Shown: piece after piece, positions 14,160 to 23,541 of the stretch | Position numbering within the stretch: position 1 is the stretch's first letter | Layout of the letters: each line of letters starts with the position of its first letter | Assembly: GCA_900768185.1 (NCBI GenBank) | Contig: CAAGCB010000007.1 | Coordinates: 1 to 25,414, forward strand | Direction of reading: 5' to 3' | DNA length: 25,414 bases | DNA from: Alphaproteobacteria bacterium | Lineage (GTDB): Bacteria > Pseudomonadota > Alphaproteobacteria > CAAGCB01 > CAG-977 | Notes under the pieces: generated by a model | What the model was told of the DNA's origin: nothing | What the model saw: only the letters and a program-made list of their open reading frames with translations | The model's database searches: none | Made by a program: the position numbers and the translations under genes

Positions 14160-15545
14160 CTATTTTTCCGTCTTTTTTCCAAACAGGACGGCGTCGGATT
14201 CGATTTGCAGGGCTTCGACGGCGTCGGCGCGGTCGCGTTCGTCGCCGGACTGGGCGGTTTTTTCGGCTTCGGCAAGGTAGCTTTTACGGATTTTAACCGC
14301 CGCAAACAGCCAGACCATGGAAAAAGCCGCGCCCGTGAACGGCAACAGCCTTTCCACCGTTACGGCGTCGTTTTCCTGCCAGCGGCGCAGTAAAATAATC
14401 GTAATCGCCCCGATGACGCCGCCCAACGGGTTCAAAACGCCTTCCAGCAATGTGCGGATTTTTCCGCGCGCGCAACGGGCGAACACGTTGAACGATACCT
14501 GAACCGAATTGGATTGAATCGACATGCCGATCAACGTCTGCATAAACATCGTTCCGACAATCGGGTATAACCCCGGCGACCACATAATGACGGCAAAACA
14601 CAAGATTTGCGAAACGGGCAGAAACAGAAATCCGGCGCGCACCCCCGTGAATTTCAACAGCTTTGATCCCAGAAAGGTTTGAATCAGCAGGGCGGTGACG
14701 TTGGCGACGGTCGTGTATCCGCCGTAAAAGGACGCCATTTCCTCCGGCGTCGGATAGGTCTTGTCCAGCGTTTTGGCATAGCAGAAATCAATAATCGTGC
14801 AAACCAGCCAGAACGACATGAAAATAACGCTGAGGTTCAACGCAAACGCCGATTTTTTATAATGGACAAATCCTTCTTTGAAATTTTTGATCAAATCGGC
14901 GGGGGTGATTTTTTCGCCGCATGCTTCCGAACGCGGCGCGCGGCGTTTCAGCCGGCGGCTTAAAACGGCGGTCAAAACCATGGCGGCGGCGATGCATACG
15001 CCCCACGTCGCGACCAGTGATTGCGCGGGCATGACCTTGGGCAGGCGGTTGGCGGCAAAACCGCCGACAATGCCGCCGATCAGCGGCGCGGTCGTCAGCA
15101 GCGGGTAGATGTCCGCCGCGCTTTTCGGGCTGAATGTGCGGTTGATCAAATTCCATGTCTGAATGATGTAAATGGACGGTACGGAAATAATCAAAACCGC
15201 CAGAAAAATCAGCAGGGGTTCAAATCCGTTGCCGAAAAAGGCGGCGGGCGCGTTCAGCACCGCCAAATCCGCCGCCAGAACGCCGATGAACGACGCGAAT
15301 GAAATCTGCATCAGCTTTTCGCTTGACAGCAAATCGGCAAAGCAGGTCAAAAGCAAATTCAAAGCGAACGATCCCAGCGCGGAAAACAGAAAAAACAGCG
15401 ACAGGGATTGCGTTCCCGTTTCCTTGACCAGAATGGAATAAACGCCCGACCACCCCGCGCCGTGCCCGAAGTTGATCAAAAACAGAACGCCCCAAAATAA
15501 AATCGTCAGCGCACGGATATCGCGCCCGTATTGTTTTAAATTCAT
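14160..15545 (-). CDS. MFS-type permease, nucleotide-transporter-like
   Basis: This 461-residue inner-membrane protein has roughly twelve hydrophobic segments. Features recall the branch of the major facilitator superfamily related to ATP/ADP exchange proteins: WNLINRTFSPKSAADIYPLL followed by a Gly-rich helix (IGGIVGG), later FYGGYTTVANVTALLIQTFL, and ARGKIRTLLEGVLNPLGG near the end. The substrate cannot be read from the sequence. Its start overlaps the stop of the GH13 gene (ATGA), so the two are translated together. A sugar- or nucleotide-related solute would fit that neighbour, but this is speculation. The acidic/basic tail after the last helix is cytoplasmic-looking. Confidence 0.75.
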   Translation of the reverse strand: MNLKQYGRDIRALTILFWGVLFLINFGHGAGWSGVYSILVKETGTQSLSLFFLFSALGSFALNLLLTCFADLLSSEKLMQISFASFIGVLAADLAVLNAPAAFFGNGFEPLLIFLAVLIISVPSIYIIQTWNLINRTFSPKSAADIYPLLTTAPLIGGIVGGFAANRLPKVMPAQSLVATWGVCIAAAMVLTAVLSRRLKRRAPRSEACGEKITPADLIKNFKEGFVHYKKSAFALNLSVIFMSFWLVCTIIDFCYAKTLDKTYPTPEEMASFYGGYTTVANVTALLIQTFLGSKLLKFTGVRAGFLFLPVSQILCFAVIMWSPGLYPIVGTMFMQTLIGMSIQSNSVQVSFNVFARCARGKIRTLLEGVLNPLGGVIGAITIILLRRWQENDAVTVERLLPFTGAAFSMVWLFAAVKIRKSYLAEAEKTAQSGDERDRADAVEALQIESDAVLFGKKTEK

Positions 15546-18112
15546 GGCGTCACCTGCAAAAATTCCGTGATCGCGTTCGCGGGATACGACGCGTTTTTAT
15601 CAAACGGCAGACGTTCGACGATGGGGACGGGCTTGCCCGCGGGGGGCTTGTCGCCCCATTTGCCGCCCGCGCTCCACACGATCGGAGCGACGGACAGGTG
15701 TTCGGGGGCGAAAACGTCTTTGGCAACGATGACGGCGAACGCGTCCGGCGTTTCAAAAATCAGATGCTTGCCCGTCGCGGCGACGCCGAATCCCCGCATT
15801 TCGTTGATGTCGGTCTGGATTTTTCCCGTTCTGATGTGGCGTTCGTACAAAATCAGCGCGTTGATGCGTCTGTTCGCGGCGACGGGGGGCAGGTGCCAAA
15901 ACGACAGATAGTGCGGGCGGGCGGAGTCCGCGGCGTTTGAAATCAAAATCGCAAAGTCCAAGCCGCCGTTGCTTTGCAGGGCGTAGCCCGATTTGCCGAT
16001 TTTGAAGTAGCGGAAATTGGCGTCTTCGCCCGCGTAAAAATCCCGCAGGCTGACGTTCGCGTCGCTTCGCGCCAACAGCCGCATATCGTCGGGCAGAGAA
16101 GAAAGCGGCGATTTGTTTTCAAAAGCGAATCGCGCGCCGGCGTCAAAAATCGCGGCGTCCGTTTTGCGCGGCAAGAGGGGCAGGACGACGTCGCCCCGTG
16201 TCGTGTCAACGGTTTGGCGGAATGTTTCCGACAGTCCGTTTTCGCCGAATCGCGAAAACAGGCGGACGCCGATTTCGCCCTGTCCTTTGAACAGGCGCAG
16301 GACACCGCTGTTTTCGTCGGTTTTTGCGATATAGACGGCGCCGTTTTCCGCGCGGATTTCGCGACCGTCAAAGGACGGAGCGACGACTTTGCGTCCGTTG
16401 GCGCTTTCAACGGTTTCCGGCAGTTTCGACGCGTCGAAGCCGCTGAATTTATAAACCAGCGTCGACCACGGGGGCATTTTTTGGATTTTCAGCACATCGT
16501 TTTCCCAGCGCGTGTCTGCGGGTTCCCTGCCGAACACCAGCCGCTGGCGTTTCGGGTTGAACCGTTTCAAATCCGCCGCAAAGGATTCGCTGCGCGCCCC
16601 GACGTTGACGATGATCAGCGCGGCTTGGCGTTCGTTCGTCAGCAGATAGGCGTAGATTTTGCCGTTGCCCGTGTCGACGGCGTCGCGCCGTCCGTGGAAA
16701 AACAGGGCGGGATAGTCTTTTTTCAGTTTGAACAGAGCGCGGTAGTGGTTTAAAAGCGATGCGTCGTCTTTTTCCTGAGCGCGGACGTTGAATCGCGCGT
16801 AATCGTCCGTAATCGGAACTACGGGCGTGTAAGAGGTTGTAAAACCGCCGTTTTTCGAATTGTCCCAAGCCATCGACGCGACCGTCGCGTGAAACCATTT
16901 GTTTTTAAAATCGTTGAAATCGGAAAAGCCTTTGATGCCGATTTCGTCGCCCGCGTAAATTTTGATCGCGGAGGGCGTCAGCGTCAGAATGGACGCGGCG
17001 GCTTTCAGCTTGTCGGGCGTCGGGGCGCGCAGGCGCGTCGCCAGCCGCGCGCCGTCGTGATCCGAATGGTAAAGCAGGCGGCTGTTCAGCGGCGTCATCT
17101 TGTACACGGACGGATCGGTGAAAAACGAATGCAGATAAGGGGCGGACAGCAGTTTGTTCAGATCCGTTTCATGGTAGGGGTACACGTCGTTGATGAATGT
17201 CGGGGCGAACATCAAATCAAACATTTCGCGGTTCGGCGCAACATAGGCGATATCGTTCGGAATGGGAATCGATTCGGCGATCAAAATTTTGTCTTTGCCG
17301 TATTTTTCGGTGATATGGCGGCGCAATTCCTTCCAAAAAGCGAAGTTTTCGGGTTGGTGGTATTGCTTGTCAATCCCCGGACCGTTCATGAATAAATGTT
17401 TTGTCGCGTCGATTCTGAAACCGTCCGCGCCCGCGTCCAGCCAAAAATCGATAACGGACAGGATATAATCGCGCACCGCGGGGTTATGGTAATCCAAAAA
17501 CGGCGAATTGCCCCATAAAGAATAGTAATACCCTCCGTGCGGCAAAGGTTTCCACGGCGTCGATTCGAACTGTTCGCTGTAATCGTTGAAGTTCATCCAG
17601 TCGCCCGCGGGGATTTCGGGGGCGGTGATGATCCAGTCTTTGTATTTGCTGTCGGGATTGTCCAAAATGTCTTGGAAAAAAGGGTGGCGTACGGAAATGA
17701 CGGTCGTGATGAAATCCAAAACGACGTGCAGTCCGCGTTTGTGCGCCTCGCGCGTCAGGGTTTTGAAATCGTCGATCGTGCCGTAGTCGGGGTGGACGTT
17801 TTTGAAATCCGTGATTTCATAGCCGTACTGGCTGCGCGGCATTTCGGGGACGTTCAGCGCGGGGGTGATCGGCAGCGTGTGAATGACGTTGACGTTCAGG
17901 CTTTTGATATAATCAAGCTTTTCCGTCAGTCCCTTTAAGTCGCCCTTGCCGTCGCCGTCCGAATCGTAAAACGATTTGACGAAAACGTGATACATCGACA
18001 CCGTTTCGTACCACGGATATCCGGCTTTTCCGAAACGCCACACTGCGGCGGCAAGCGCCAGAACGGCGAACGCAAGAATGAGGGAGGCGCGAAAACGGCG
18101 GTGAAACAACAT
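15542..18112 (-). CDS. Membrane-anchored GH13 alpha-amylase-family protein
   Basis: This 856-residue protein starts with a basic stretch and one hydrophobic segment (about 9-26), so it is probably anchored with the enzyme domain in the periplasm. The GH13 barrel is clear: YETVSMYHVFVKSFYDSDGD (35-54), nucleophile D235 in GFRIDATKH, acid/base E280 in ILIAES, and HSDHD (349-353) as the last conserved region. The fold resembles trehalose-synthase/maltosidase-type members. Region I is odd: the usual D-x-x-x-N-H is D133-FITTV, lacking Asn and His. The C-terminal ~350 residues are beta-rich and unrecognised. AGGGG precedes the ATG. It is followed by the permease with a four-base overlap. Substrate is probably an alpha-glucan or maltose/trehalose-type sugar. 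Confidence 0.88.
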   Translation of the reverse strand: MLFHRRFRASLILAFAVLALAAAVWRFGKAGYPWYETVSMYHVFVKSFYDSDGDGKGDLKGLTEKLDYIKSLNVNVIHTLPITPALNVPEMPRSQYGYEITDFKNVHPDYGTIDDFKTLTREAHKRGLHVVLDFITTVISVRHPFFQDILDNPDSKYKDWIITAPEIPAGDWMNFNDYSEQFESTPWKPLPHGGYYYSLWGNSPFLDYHNPAVRDYILSVIDFWLDAGADGFRIDATKHLFMNGPGIDKQYHQPENFAFWKELRRHITEKYGKDKILIAESIPIPNDIAYVAPNREMFDLMFAPTFINDVYPYHETDLNKLLSAPYLHSFFTDPSVYKMTPLNSRLLYHSDHDGARLATRLRAPTPDKLKAAASILTLTPSAIKIYAGDEIGIKGFSDFNDFKNKWFHATVASMAWDNSKNGGFTTSYTPVVPITDDYARFNVRAQEKDDASLLNHYRALFKLKKDYPALFFHGRRDAVDTGNGKIYAYLLTNERQAALIIVNVGARSESFAADLKRFNPKRQRLVFGREPADTRWENDVLKIQKMPPWSTLVYKFSGFDASKLPETVESANGRKVVAPSFDGREIRAENGAVYIAKTDENSGVLRLFKGQGEIGVRLFSRFGENGLSETFRQTVDTTRGDVVLPLLPRKTDAAIFDAGARFAFENKSPLSSLPDDMRLLARSDANVSLRDFYAGEDANFRYFKIGKSGYALQSNGGLDFAILISNAADSARPHYLSFWHLPPVAANRRINALILYERHIRTGKIQTDINEMRGFGVAATGKHLIFETPDAFAVIVAKDVFAPEHLSVAPIVWSAGGKWGDKPPAGKPVPIVERLPFDKNASYPANAITEFLQVTP

Positions 18113-18120
18113 GAAAAACC

Positions 18121-18147
18121 CCTGTCCAATCCTAAACTTTCGACAGG
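18121..18147 (-). promoter_or_regulatory. Hairpin overlapping the GH13 ribosome site
   Basis: On the minus strand CCTGTC pairs with GACAGG across a 15-base loop. The second arm is part of GACAGGGG, the likely ribosome site of the GH13 gene. Folding would hide the site. A nine-base direct repeat (ACTTTCGAC at 18136-18144 and 18155-18163) lies in the same spacer. Regulation by this hairpin is an inference. Confidence 0.3.
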
Positions 18148-18173
18148 ATACAGGACTTTCGACCGAAAGGCAA

Positions 18174-19853
18174 TTATTTGCCCCGTTCCAACGCCAGTAA
18201 ATCCTGTTCTGCGTCCGAAACCAATTCCGCGCGCGCTTTGTAATTCGACAGATCGCCGTGCGTGTTGATGTCCGTCAGGGGCAGGTCGTCCTTTAACGGG
18301 ATTTCCCTGATGTAATCGGTGTGTTCAATCAAAGCGGGCGTCCAGTGCGCGTCTTCGGGAACGGGTTTCGCGACTTTGAACAGGTCGCGCGGCCATAAAA
18401 CGGGATTGTGGCGCACGCCGTTGAACGTCGGCACGACGACGGGGGGGCGTTCGGCTTTGGCGTCGAAAGCGTCAATCAGGCGGTTGATGTATTCTTCGGT
18501 AAAAGCGGGCATGTCCGCGGGCAGAATCACCGCCCCCGCGATATCGGGCGGCAACACCGCCAGTCCCAAACGGATCGACCCGAGCACCCCCGAAACATAA
18601 TCGGGATTTCGCACGATCTTGACGTCGTATTTTTCCAAACGGCGTTCAATGAACATCGCGTCATGTCCCGTGACGACGACGACGTAATCCGCTTTGGACG
18701 ACAGAACCGACCTGACGACGCGTTCAATCATCGGCAGACCGTCCAACGGTTCCAACAGTTTGTTCGAACCGATCATGCGCCGCGACGCGCCCGCCGCCAG
18801 AATGACGACCGCGATTTTTTCGCTGTCCGAAACGGCGCCGACGGAAACAGAGTTTTCAAGCTGTTCCGCCGTGATTTTTTTCGTCATGCGCAGCAGGGAA
18901 ATGCCGTTCATCGCAAACATCGGCAACATGTCGATCGGGGGCAGGGACTTGGTTGCCAGAAAACGCGTCAAAACGTCCAAAGCGGGCTGTTCCGCGTCGT
19001 CGGCGCAAAATCCCAGCAAACGCGCGCCGCCTTTGTGTCCCAGCACCAGCGGGACGCCCGCGTCGACGCACCAGCCCAGCCTGTCGATGTCGGCGGCGGC
19101 TTCTTTGAACGCCTTGGGAACGGTGTCGTCGCGATTCAGCGGGGGAAAGGGGCTTTCGACCAAAACGATTTCGGCGCGGGCGTCCAGCGCGTCGCGGACG
19201 GCTTTTTCAACGGATTCGGAATCGTGCGCGCACATCGCGCTGTGAACAATGCTGAAACCGTAGGCGGCAAAGCGTTTTTCCAGCGCGTCGTCGTCAATTT
19301 GTTCGGGCGTCGTTCCGATCGCGACCGTGCGGATATAGCCGATTTTGCAAAAAGCGTAGGGGGCGATTTTGAACAGCGCGCCCGTTCCCGAAATTTTCGT
19401 GACCGCCTGATTTAAAACATCGGCGTCAACGGCGGGGGAAAACAGGCGCAGATTCGCGACAAACTGCCCCTTGTACACGGGCAGGTAAGGGCGGACGGTC
19501 ATGACGGCGAAATCCTCGCAATGCGTGTTCAGCCGTTTCAGCCGATCGGGGTCGAACACGAACACGCCGTCGATGTCGGCGAAGATCTCGCAATAGCCGC
19601 TTTCATCGGGCAACGTGTAGCGCAAATAGTCGCCGACCATTGTTTTCAGCAAAATATCCGCCGTCGTTTCGGGGTGAACGTCGTTCGATGAAAAACGCGC
19701 GCCGACGACGGTTTTAATCCCCGCGTATTTCAAACGCCCGATATCCTGCGATGTCAGGACATGTCCCTTTTTCAGGGTTGTGTCCCGACATTTGACGGGG
19801 TGGGTCAATTCCACCCCCAGCGCGTCGTAGACGGGATATTCCCCGTACTTCAT
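18174..19853 (-). CDS. MoeA-like domain fused to MobA/MocA-like nucleotidyltransferase
   Basis: This 559-residue protein appears to join two molybdenum-cofactor-related parts. The first ~340 residues resemble molybdopterin-binding (MoeA/MogA-like) proteins. A second domain begins at AVVILAAGASRRMIGSNKLL (about 349-368). This is the nucleotide-binding loop of MobA/MocA-type transferases; ADMPAF and RHNPVLWPRDLF follow in the expected order. MocA-type enzymes attach CMP to molybdopterin for dehydrogenases of the xanthine-oxidase class. No molybdoenzyme is visible nearby, so the true substrate is open. ATG at 19853 follows AAGGGGG. It starts ten bases after the YdbH-like gene, so the two are almost certainly co-transcribed. 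Confidence 0.8.
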   Translation of the reverse strand: MKYGEYPVYDALGVELTHPVKCRDTTLKKGHVLTSQDIGRLKYAGIKTVVGARFSSNDVHPETTADILLKTMVGDYLRYTLPDESGYCEIFADIDGVFVFDPDRLKRLNTHCEDFAVMTVRPYLPVYKGQFVANLRLFSPAVDADVLNQAVTKISGTGALFKIAPYAFCKIGYIRTVAIGTTPEQIDDDALEKRFAAYGFSIVHSAMCAHDSESVEKAVRDALDARAEIVLVESPFPPLNRDDTVPKAFKEAAADIDRLGWCVDAGVPLVLGHKGGARLLGFCADDAEQPALDVLTRFLATKSLPPIDMLPMFAMNGISLLRMTKKITAEQLENSVSVGAVSDSEKIAVVILAAGASRRMIGSNKLLEPLDGLPMIERVVRSVLSSKADYVVVVTGHDAMFIERRLEKYDVKIVRNPDYVSGVLGSIRLGLAVLPPDIAGAVILPADMPAFTEEYINRLIDAFDAKAERPPVVVPTFNGVRHNPVLWPRDLFKVAKPVPEDAHWTPALIEHTDYIREIPLKDDLPLTDINTHGDLSNYKARAELVSDAEQDLLALERGK

Positions 19854-19862
19854 CAATCCCCC

Positions 19863-22796
19863 TTATTTTTTCGCGTAATCCTGCAGGGACAGCAGAATGT
19901 CGGACGGGATTTCCATCAGTCCGCCCTGTTGTTTCAGCAGGTTTTTAAATCCGCTGGTGAAGTCAAACGAAACGTCCTGTTCGACGCCATCGGCTTCCAG
20001 CGGCGTATGACCCGTCAAGGATACATTGAATTTCACCGCGCCGTCCATCTGTCCTTTGGCTGTAAGTTTCATTTTTTTGACGATGACGTCTTTCATGAAC
20101 GCCAGCATCTGCGGATTCATTTTCTTGCGCAGTTTTTCCGACGGGTTGAAATGCAGCGTTCCCGGCAGTTTTGACGTGAAGACCGCCTGATCCAACACCA
20201 GCTTGTCGCCGGTGTGGGTCAACTGCCATTCGGAATTCATGATGCCGTCGACCAACAGGGCGTCCGAACGCAGGTTGTTGACCACGTTCACCAGATTGAT
20301 GCCGCTTCCTTCCATTAAAATTTTAGATGCGCCGCCCGTTGTGTAAGGCAGGGAGAACGGTTTGATGTTTTTGAACTGACCGTCGGCGTATTTCATACGC
20401 AATCCCGCGACTTCGACCCCCTGATTCGCCGCGATGCGGAAATTGAACAGGGCGTTCTGGAACGGAATGCCGACGTTCAGCGTGCCGATGAACAGACGCT
20501 GATTCGCAGGCGTTTCCAACGGATACAGCGACGACAGCGTGACAACGCCGTTCAGGGCTTCGATATTGGCGACTTTTGTTTTGGCGGCGACGTTTTCAAT
20601 CAGAAGATCGACGGGTCCCGTGACTTTGCCGTCTTTGACGGAAACGCGACCTTTCGCCGCAAAGCCGCCTGAAATCGACGCCGGCAGGTATTGCTGCATA
20701 AAGGGGGCGACCTTGTCCAAAGACAGCCCCGAATCGGACAGGACGAATTTCGGCACGACGACGTACATGTTCCATTCGTGCGTCGGCAGGGTGTAGGAAC
20801 CGTTCGCCGACGCGGTTACGATGCCGTTTTGCAGCGCGACGGTCGCGTCCATGCCCAATTCGACGGGGCTCATCGGGCGGAAACGCAAATCGGCTGAAAA
20901 ATCGGGCATGACGTCGGGTTTGACGAACGATGCGCGGGCGATGCGCAGACGCGTATCCGGCAACATTCCCGATGTGAACGAAACAATGCCCTGCACGCCC
21001 GTCATTTTCAGGTCTTTGGTCGCCACGGCGGACTGGGCGAACGTCGCTTCGCCGGAATACGCGCCCGTGAAAATGTTGTATTTGACGCGCGCTTTGATGC
21101 CGTTCGCGGCGACCGCCGTTTGCACGCCGGATACGGCGTCGGCGATATAGGCTTTGGTCGAAACGCCGCTCAGCGGCAACGTGAAAGACAGGTTCGCACC
21201 TTCGGAACGTAAAAACGGATCGTTTTGATCGGGATTGACGGTCAATTCCAGCGGCGTGAACAGTTTCACCTGACGGAAATTGCCCGCCGCCTGCAGTGCC
21301 GAGAACGCGAAGGTCATCGGTTTCGTCAGCTTTACCGTGCAATTCGAGGACGCGCACGAAAACAGCACGTCCGCCGATGTTTTCAAATCCTGAATCGCCA
21401 TTCTGCCGTTGGTCAGCGTCGGGGCTTCCAGCAAAACGGGCAGGCGTCCTTCAAAGCTTTCGGGTCTGCCTTTGACGGTCAGATCTTTGGCTTTCAAAGC
21501 CAGCGCGCCGACGAATTTGCCTTTGGCGTCTTTGGGGTCTTCGAACGAACGGTCGATATCCAGCGCGACGTCGAACGTTTCGCCTTTGGGCAAAACTTCG
21601 GCTTTCAGCTTCAGTTTTTGCGACGAAGATGACAGCAATAAATCCGCCAGCCCTTTGGACAGAACGCCGTTTTCAACGGAAATTTCCATGTTCCCCGTGA
21701 CCGAACCGACGCTTTTTTCGTCTTTGAGCATGTCGCCTTCGGTGATTTCGGTGCGCAAATGCGACGATGTCGCCGTTTTATTCAGTTGCGTTTGCGTTTT
21801 GACCTTCATGGTCGGGGACGACGAATCCGTTGAAATATTCATGTTCAGTCCCGCTTTGCCCATGGATCCGTTCGCGGTGAACCGGACGGTGATCGTGTTG
21901 TCGATTTCTTCCTCTTCACCGTCGGCGTTGATGATTTTTTCAGGGGGCAGATCGCTGCGCAGGATAAAGTTTCCGTTCGTTATTTTCAACGAATTGATGC
22001 TCATTTCCTTGCCGCTTCTCGCGCGCATCGGCGACGACACCAGCTTGCCCAGCGCGCCCAGTTCGAATCCGTCGACCGTTCTGCGTCCGTTCAGCGTCAC
22101 GTTCGACAGTTCCATCGTTTTAACGGTGCTGTTTGAAAACAGATCCATCAGCGAATAGCCGAACTTCATCGTCCCGACGCTCAGCGTTCCCGTTTGATCG
22201 GACACGTTCGACAATTCCATGGAATCGATTTTGATTTCTTTCAGCGTGAACTTTTTGAACGGCATGCCGTTTTCGGCAAAAATCTCGGGCAGTTTGTTTT
22301 CCGCGATGATCGGCAGGGACGAATAGACGCCGGCGGCGATAATCGCCAGCAAAACCGTTAAAATGCCCAGACGGTACAGCCGGTTGGTCAGCACTTGGCG
22401 CGCGCGAGCCTTGGCATGGTCGATCTTTTCCTGTGTTTTTTTCTTGGCGGCTTCCTTTTCCAAAGCGGCGGCGGAGGGACGACGCTTTCTGTGCAGACCG
22501 TCGGGCACCGGGTCCGTATTGGCTTCGGGGCTGTTGAACGAAGCGGGATCGGCGGCGGTCGGAGCGCGGGGAGCCTCCTCTTCTTCGGGCGGCAAATCGG
22601 GTTCGGCGTCCGAATGATCGGGCTGGATAATCTGCGGTTGCGGTTTCGGCGCGGCGTCTGACGGCGTCGCCGCGGGTTTTGGCGCGGGCGGCGTTATCGG
22701 TTTTGCGGGAACCTTGATTTTTTTGACCATCGGCGTTTTAAATCCCGCGACCGGCGCGGCGGTCGGTTTTTGTTCTTGCGACTTGTTGTCTTCCAT
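19863..22796 (-). CDS. YdbH/AsmA-like large envelope protein
   Basis: This 977-residue protein has a cytoplasmic Pro/Ala/Glu-rich N-terminus (about 1-130), a single membrane segment (about 137-158, LGILTVLLAIIAAGVYSSL), and a long beta-rich periplasmic part with repeating SxELSNV / LKxTNGNF-type strands. The C-terminal part, running from GIMNSEWQLTHTGDKLVLDQ through 'KLPGTLHFNP' to a DVSFDFTSGFKNLL tail, resembles YdbH and the related AsmA/TamB proteins thought to carry phospholipids between membranes. The residue count is near the family's usual size plus a long linker. ATG follows GGAGGGG. It is the first gene of the leftward YdbH-MoeA/MobA-GH13-permease operon, divergent from the Panacea gene across 112 bases. 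The assignment rests on pattern only. Confidence 0.65.
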   Translation of the reverse strand: MEDNKSQEQKPTAAPVAGFKTPMVKKIKVPAKPITPPAPKPAATPSDAAPKPQPQIIQPDHSDAEPDLPPEEEEAPRAPTAADPASFNSPEANTDPVPDGLHRKRRPSAAALEKEAAKKKTQEKIDHAKARARQVLTNRLYRLGILTVLLAIIAAGVYSSLPIIAENKLPEIFAENGMPFKKFTLKEIKIDSMELSNVSDQTGTLSVGTMKFGYSLMDLFSNSTVKTMELSNVTLNGRRTVDGFELGALGKLVSSPMRARSGKEMSINSLKITNGNFILRSDLPPEKIINADGEEEEIDNTITVRFTANGSMGKAGLNMNISTDSSSPTMKVKTQTQLNKTATSSHLRTEITEGDMLKDEKSVGSVTGNMEISVENGVLSKGLADLLLSSSSQKLKLKAEVLPKGETFDVALDIDRSFEDPKDAKGKFVGALALKAKDLTVKGRPESFEGRLPVLLEAPTLTNGRMAIQDLKTSADVLFSCASSNCTVKLTKPMTFAFSALQAAGNFRQVKLFTPLELTVNPDQNDPFLRSEGANLSFTLPLSGVSTKAYIADAVSGVQTAVAANGIKARVKYNIFTGAYSGEATFAQSAVATKDLKMTGVQGIVSFTSGMLPDTRLRIARASFVKPDVMPDFSADLRFRPMSPVELGMDATVALQNGIVTASANGSYTLPTHEWNMYVVVPKFVLSDSGLSLDKVAPFMQQYLPASISGGFAAKGRVSVKDGKVTGPVDLLIENVAAKTKVANIEALNGVVTLSSLYPLETPANQRLFIGTLNVGIPFQNALFNFRIAANQGVEVAGLRMKYADGQFKNIKPFSLPYTTGGASKILMEGSGINLVNVVNNLRSDALLVDGIMNSEWQLTHTGDKLVLDQAVFTSKLPGTLHFNPSEKLRKKMNPQMLAFMKDVIVKKMKLTAKGQMDGAVKFNVSLTGHTPLEADGVEQDVSFDFTSGFKNLLKQQGGLMEIPSDILLSLQDYAKK

Positions 22797-22908
22797 AGAA
22801 AGCCCCCCTCCGGTGTACGGACTTTAACCTTTTTTTTAACAGATAACGCTAATGCTCTGAAAAAGCTTTCGCATTTTTTACTTTTATCTGAAATTCGGAG
22901 TGATTTCA

Positions 22909-23448
22909 ATGGAAATACCGTCGGCGGATTCTGTTTTTGACGTGACGGAATGGTTTTTGGACACGGCGTTGAACGACGGGGAATACCTGCAACCGATGAA
23001 GATGCAGTATCTGATGTATCTGGCACAGGGATATTACGCCGCCGTTACGGGCGGAAAACGCTTTATTCCCGCGGTTTTTCTGGCGACGGAACGCGGTCCG
23101 GTCGAACCCAATTCATACAGAATCTATGGATCTCAGCGCCCTGTTTTGTCGTATCGCCCGATGCCCCGCGGCGCGCAGTCTTTTCTGCAAACGATTTGGG
23201 CGCGGTTCGGCGCGTATTCCCCCGATTACATTTTTCGCCTGATTTCAACGCATTCCCCGTACGCCGAAGCGTTCGCCGCGGGCGGAAATTCGGAAATCGA
23301 CGTGTCGGCGATGGCGGAGTATTATGCGCGCGGATCGGAAAGCGACGAACGGCTGAAAACGACGTTGTCGGAAGGCGGAACGCGAATTTTGCGGTCGCAA
23401 TCGGGCAAAACCGTCGCCGTGAAAAAGTGGCTGCCGCTGAAAAAATAA
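22909..23448 (+). CDS. Panacea (DUF4065, SocA/GepA-like) domain protein
   Basis: This 179-residue protein has the Panacea signature MKMQYLMYLAQGYYAAVTG, followed by 'FLATERGPVEPNSYRIYG' (the usual 'AWxxGPVxPxxY'-type motif). Panacea proteins act as antitoxins for many different toxins, or as adaptors that feed a partner to a protease, as SocA does for SocB in Caulobacter. No toxin gene is adjacent: the neighbours are the divergent YdbH-like gene and an unrelated membrane protein. A housekeeping role in the envelope region or a lost partner are both possible. ATG at 22909 is preferred to the GTG at 22900 because GGAG lies eight bases before it. Confidence 0.8.
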   Translation: MEIPSADSVFDVTEWFLDTALNDGEYLQPMKMQYLMYLAQGYYAAVTGGKRFIPAVFLATERGPVEPNSYRIYGSQRPVLSYRPMPRGAQSFLQTIWARFGAYSPDYIFRLISTHSPYAEAFAAGGNSEIDVSAMAEYYARGSESDERLKTTLSEGGTRILRSQSGKTVAVKKWLPLKK

Positions 23449-23541
23449 CGGTGCTTGCGGCTTTGATTTTCATAGATAATTAAGAACTTGCCGCTATTTT
23501 TGTGTTTAATGAAAAAAATCTGTCAGCCGATGGAGCACACA

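Noticed and set aside
18408..19415. 335-codon plus-strand frame opposite the MoeA/MobA-like fusion
   Set aside because: It is the antisense of a well-supported gene; its His/Arg/Phe/Gln-rich product is typical of a mirror frame in GC-rich coding DNA.
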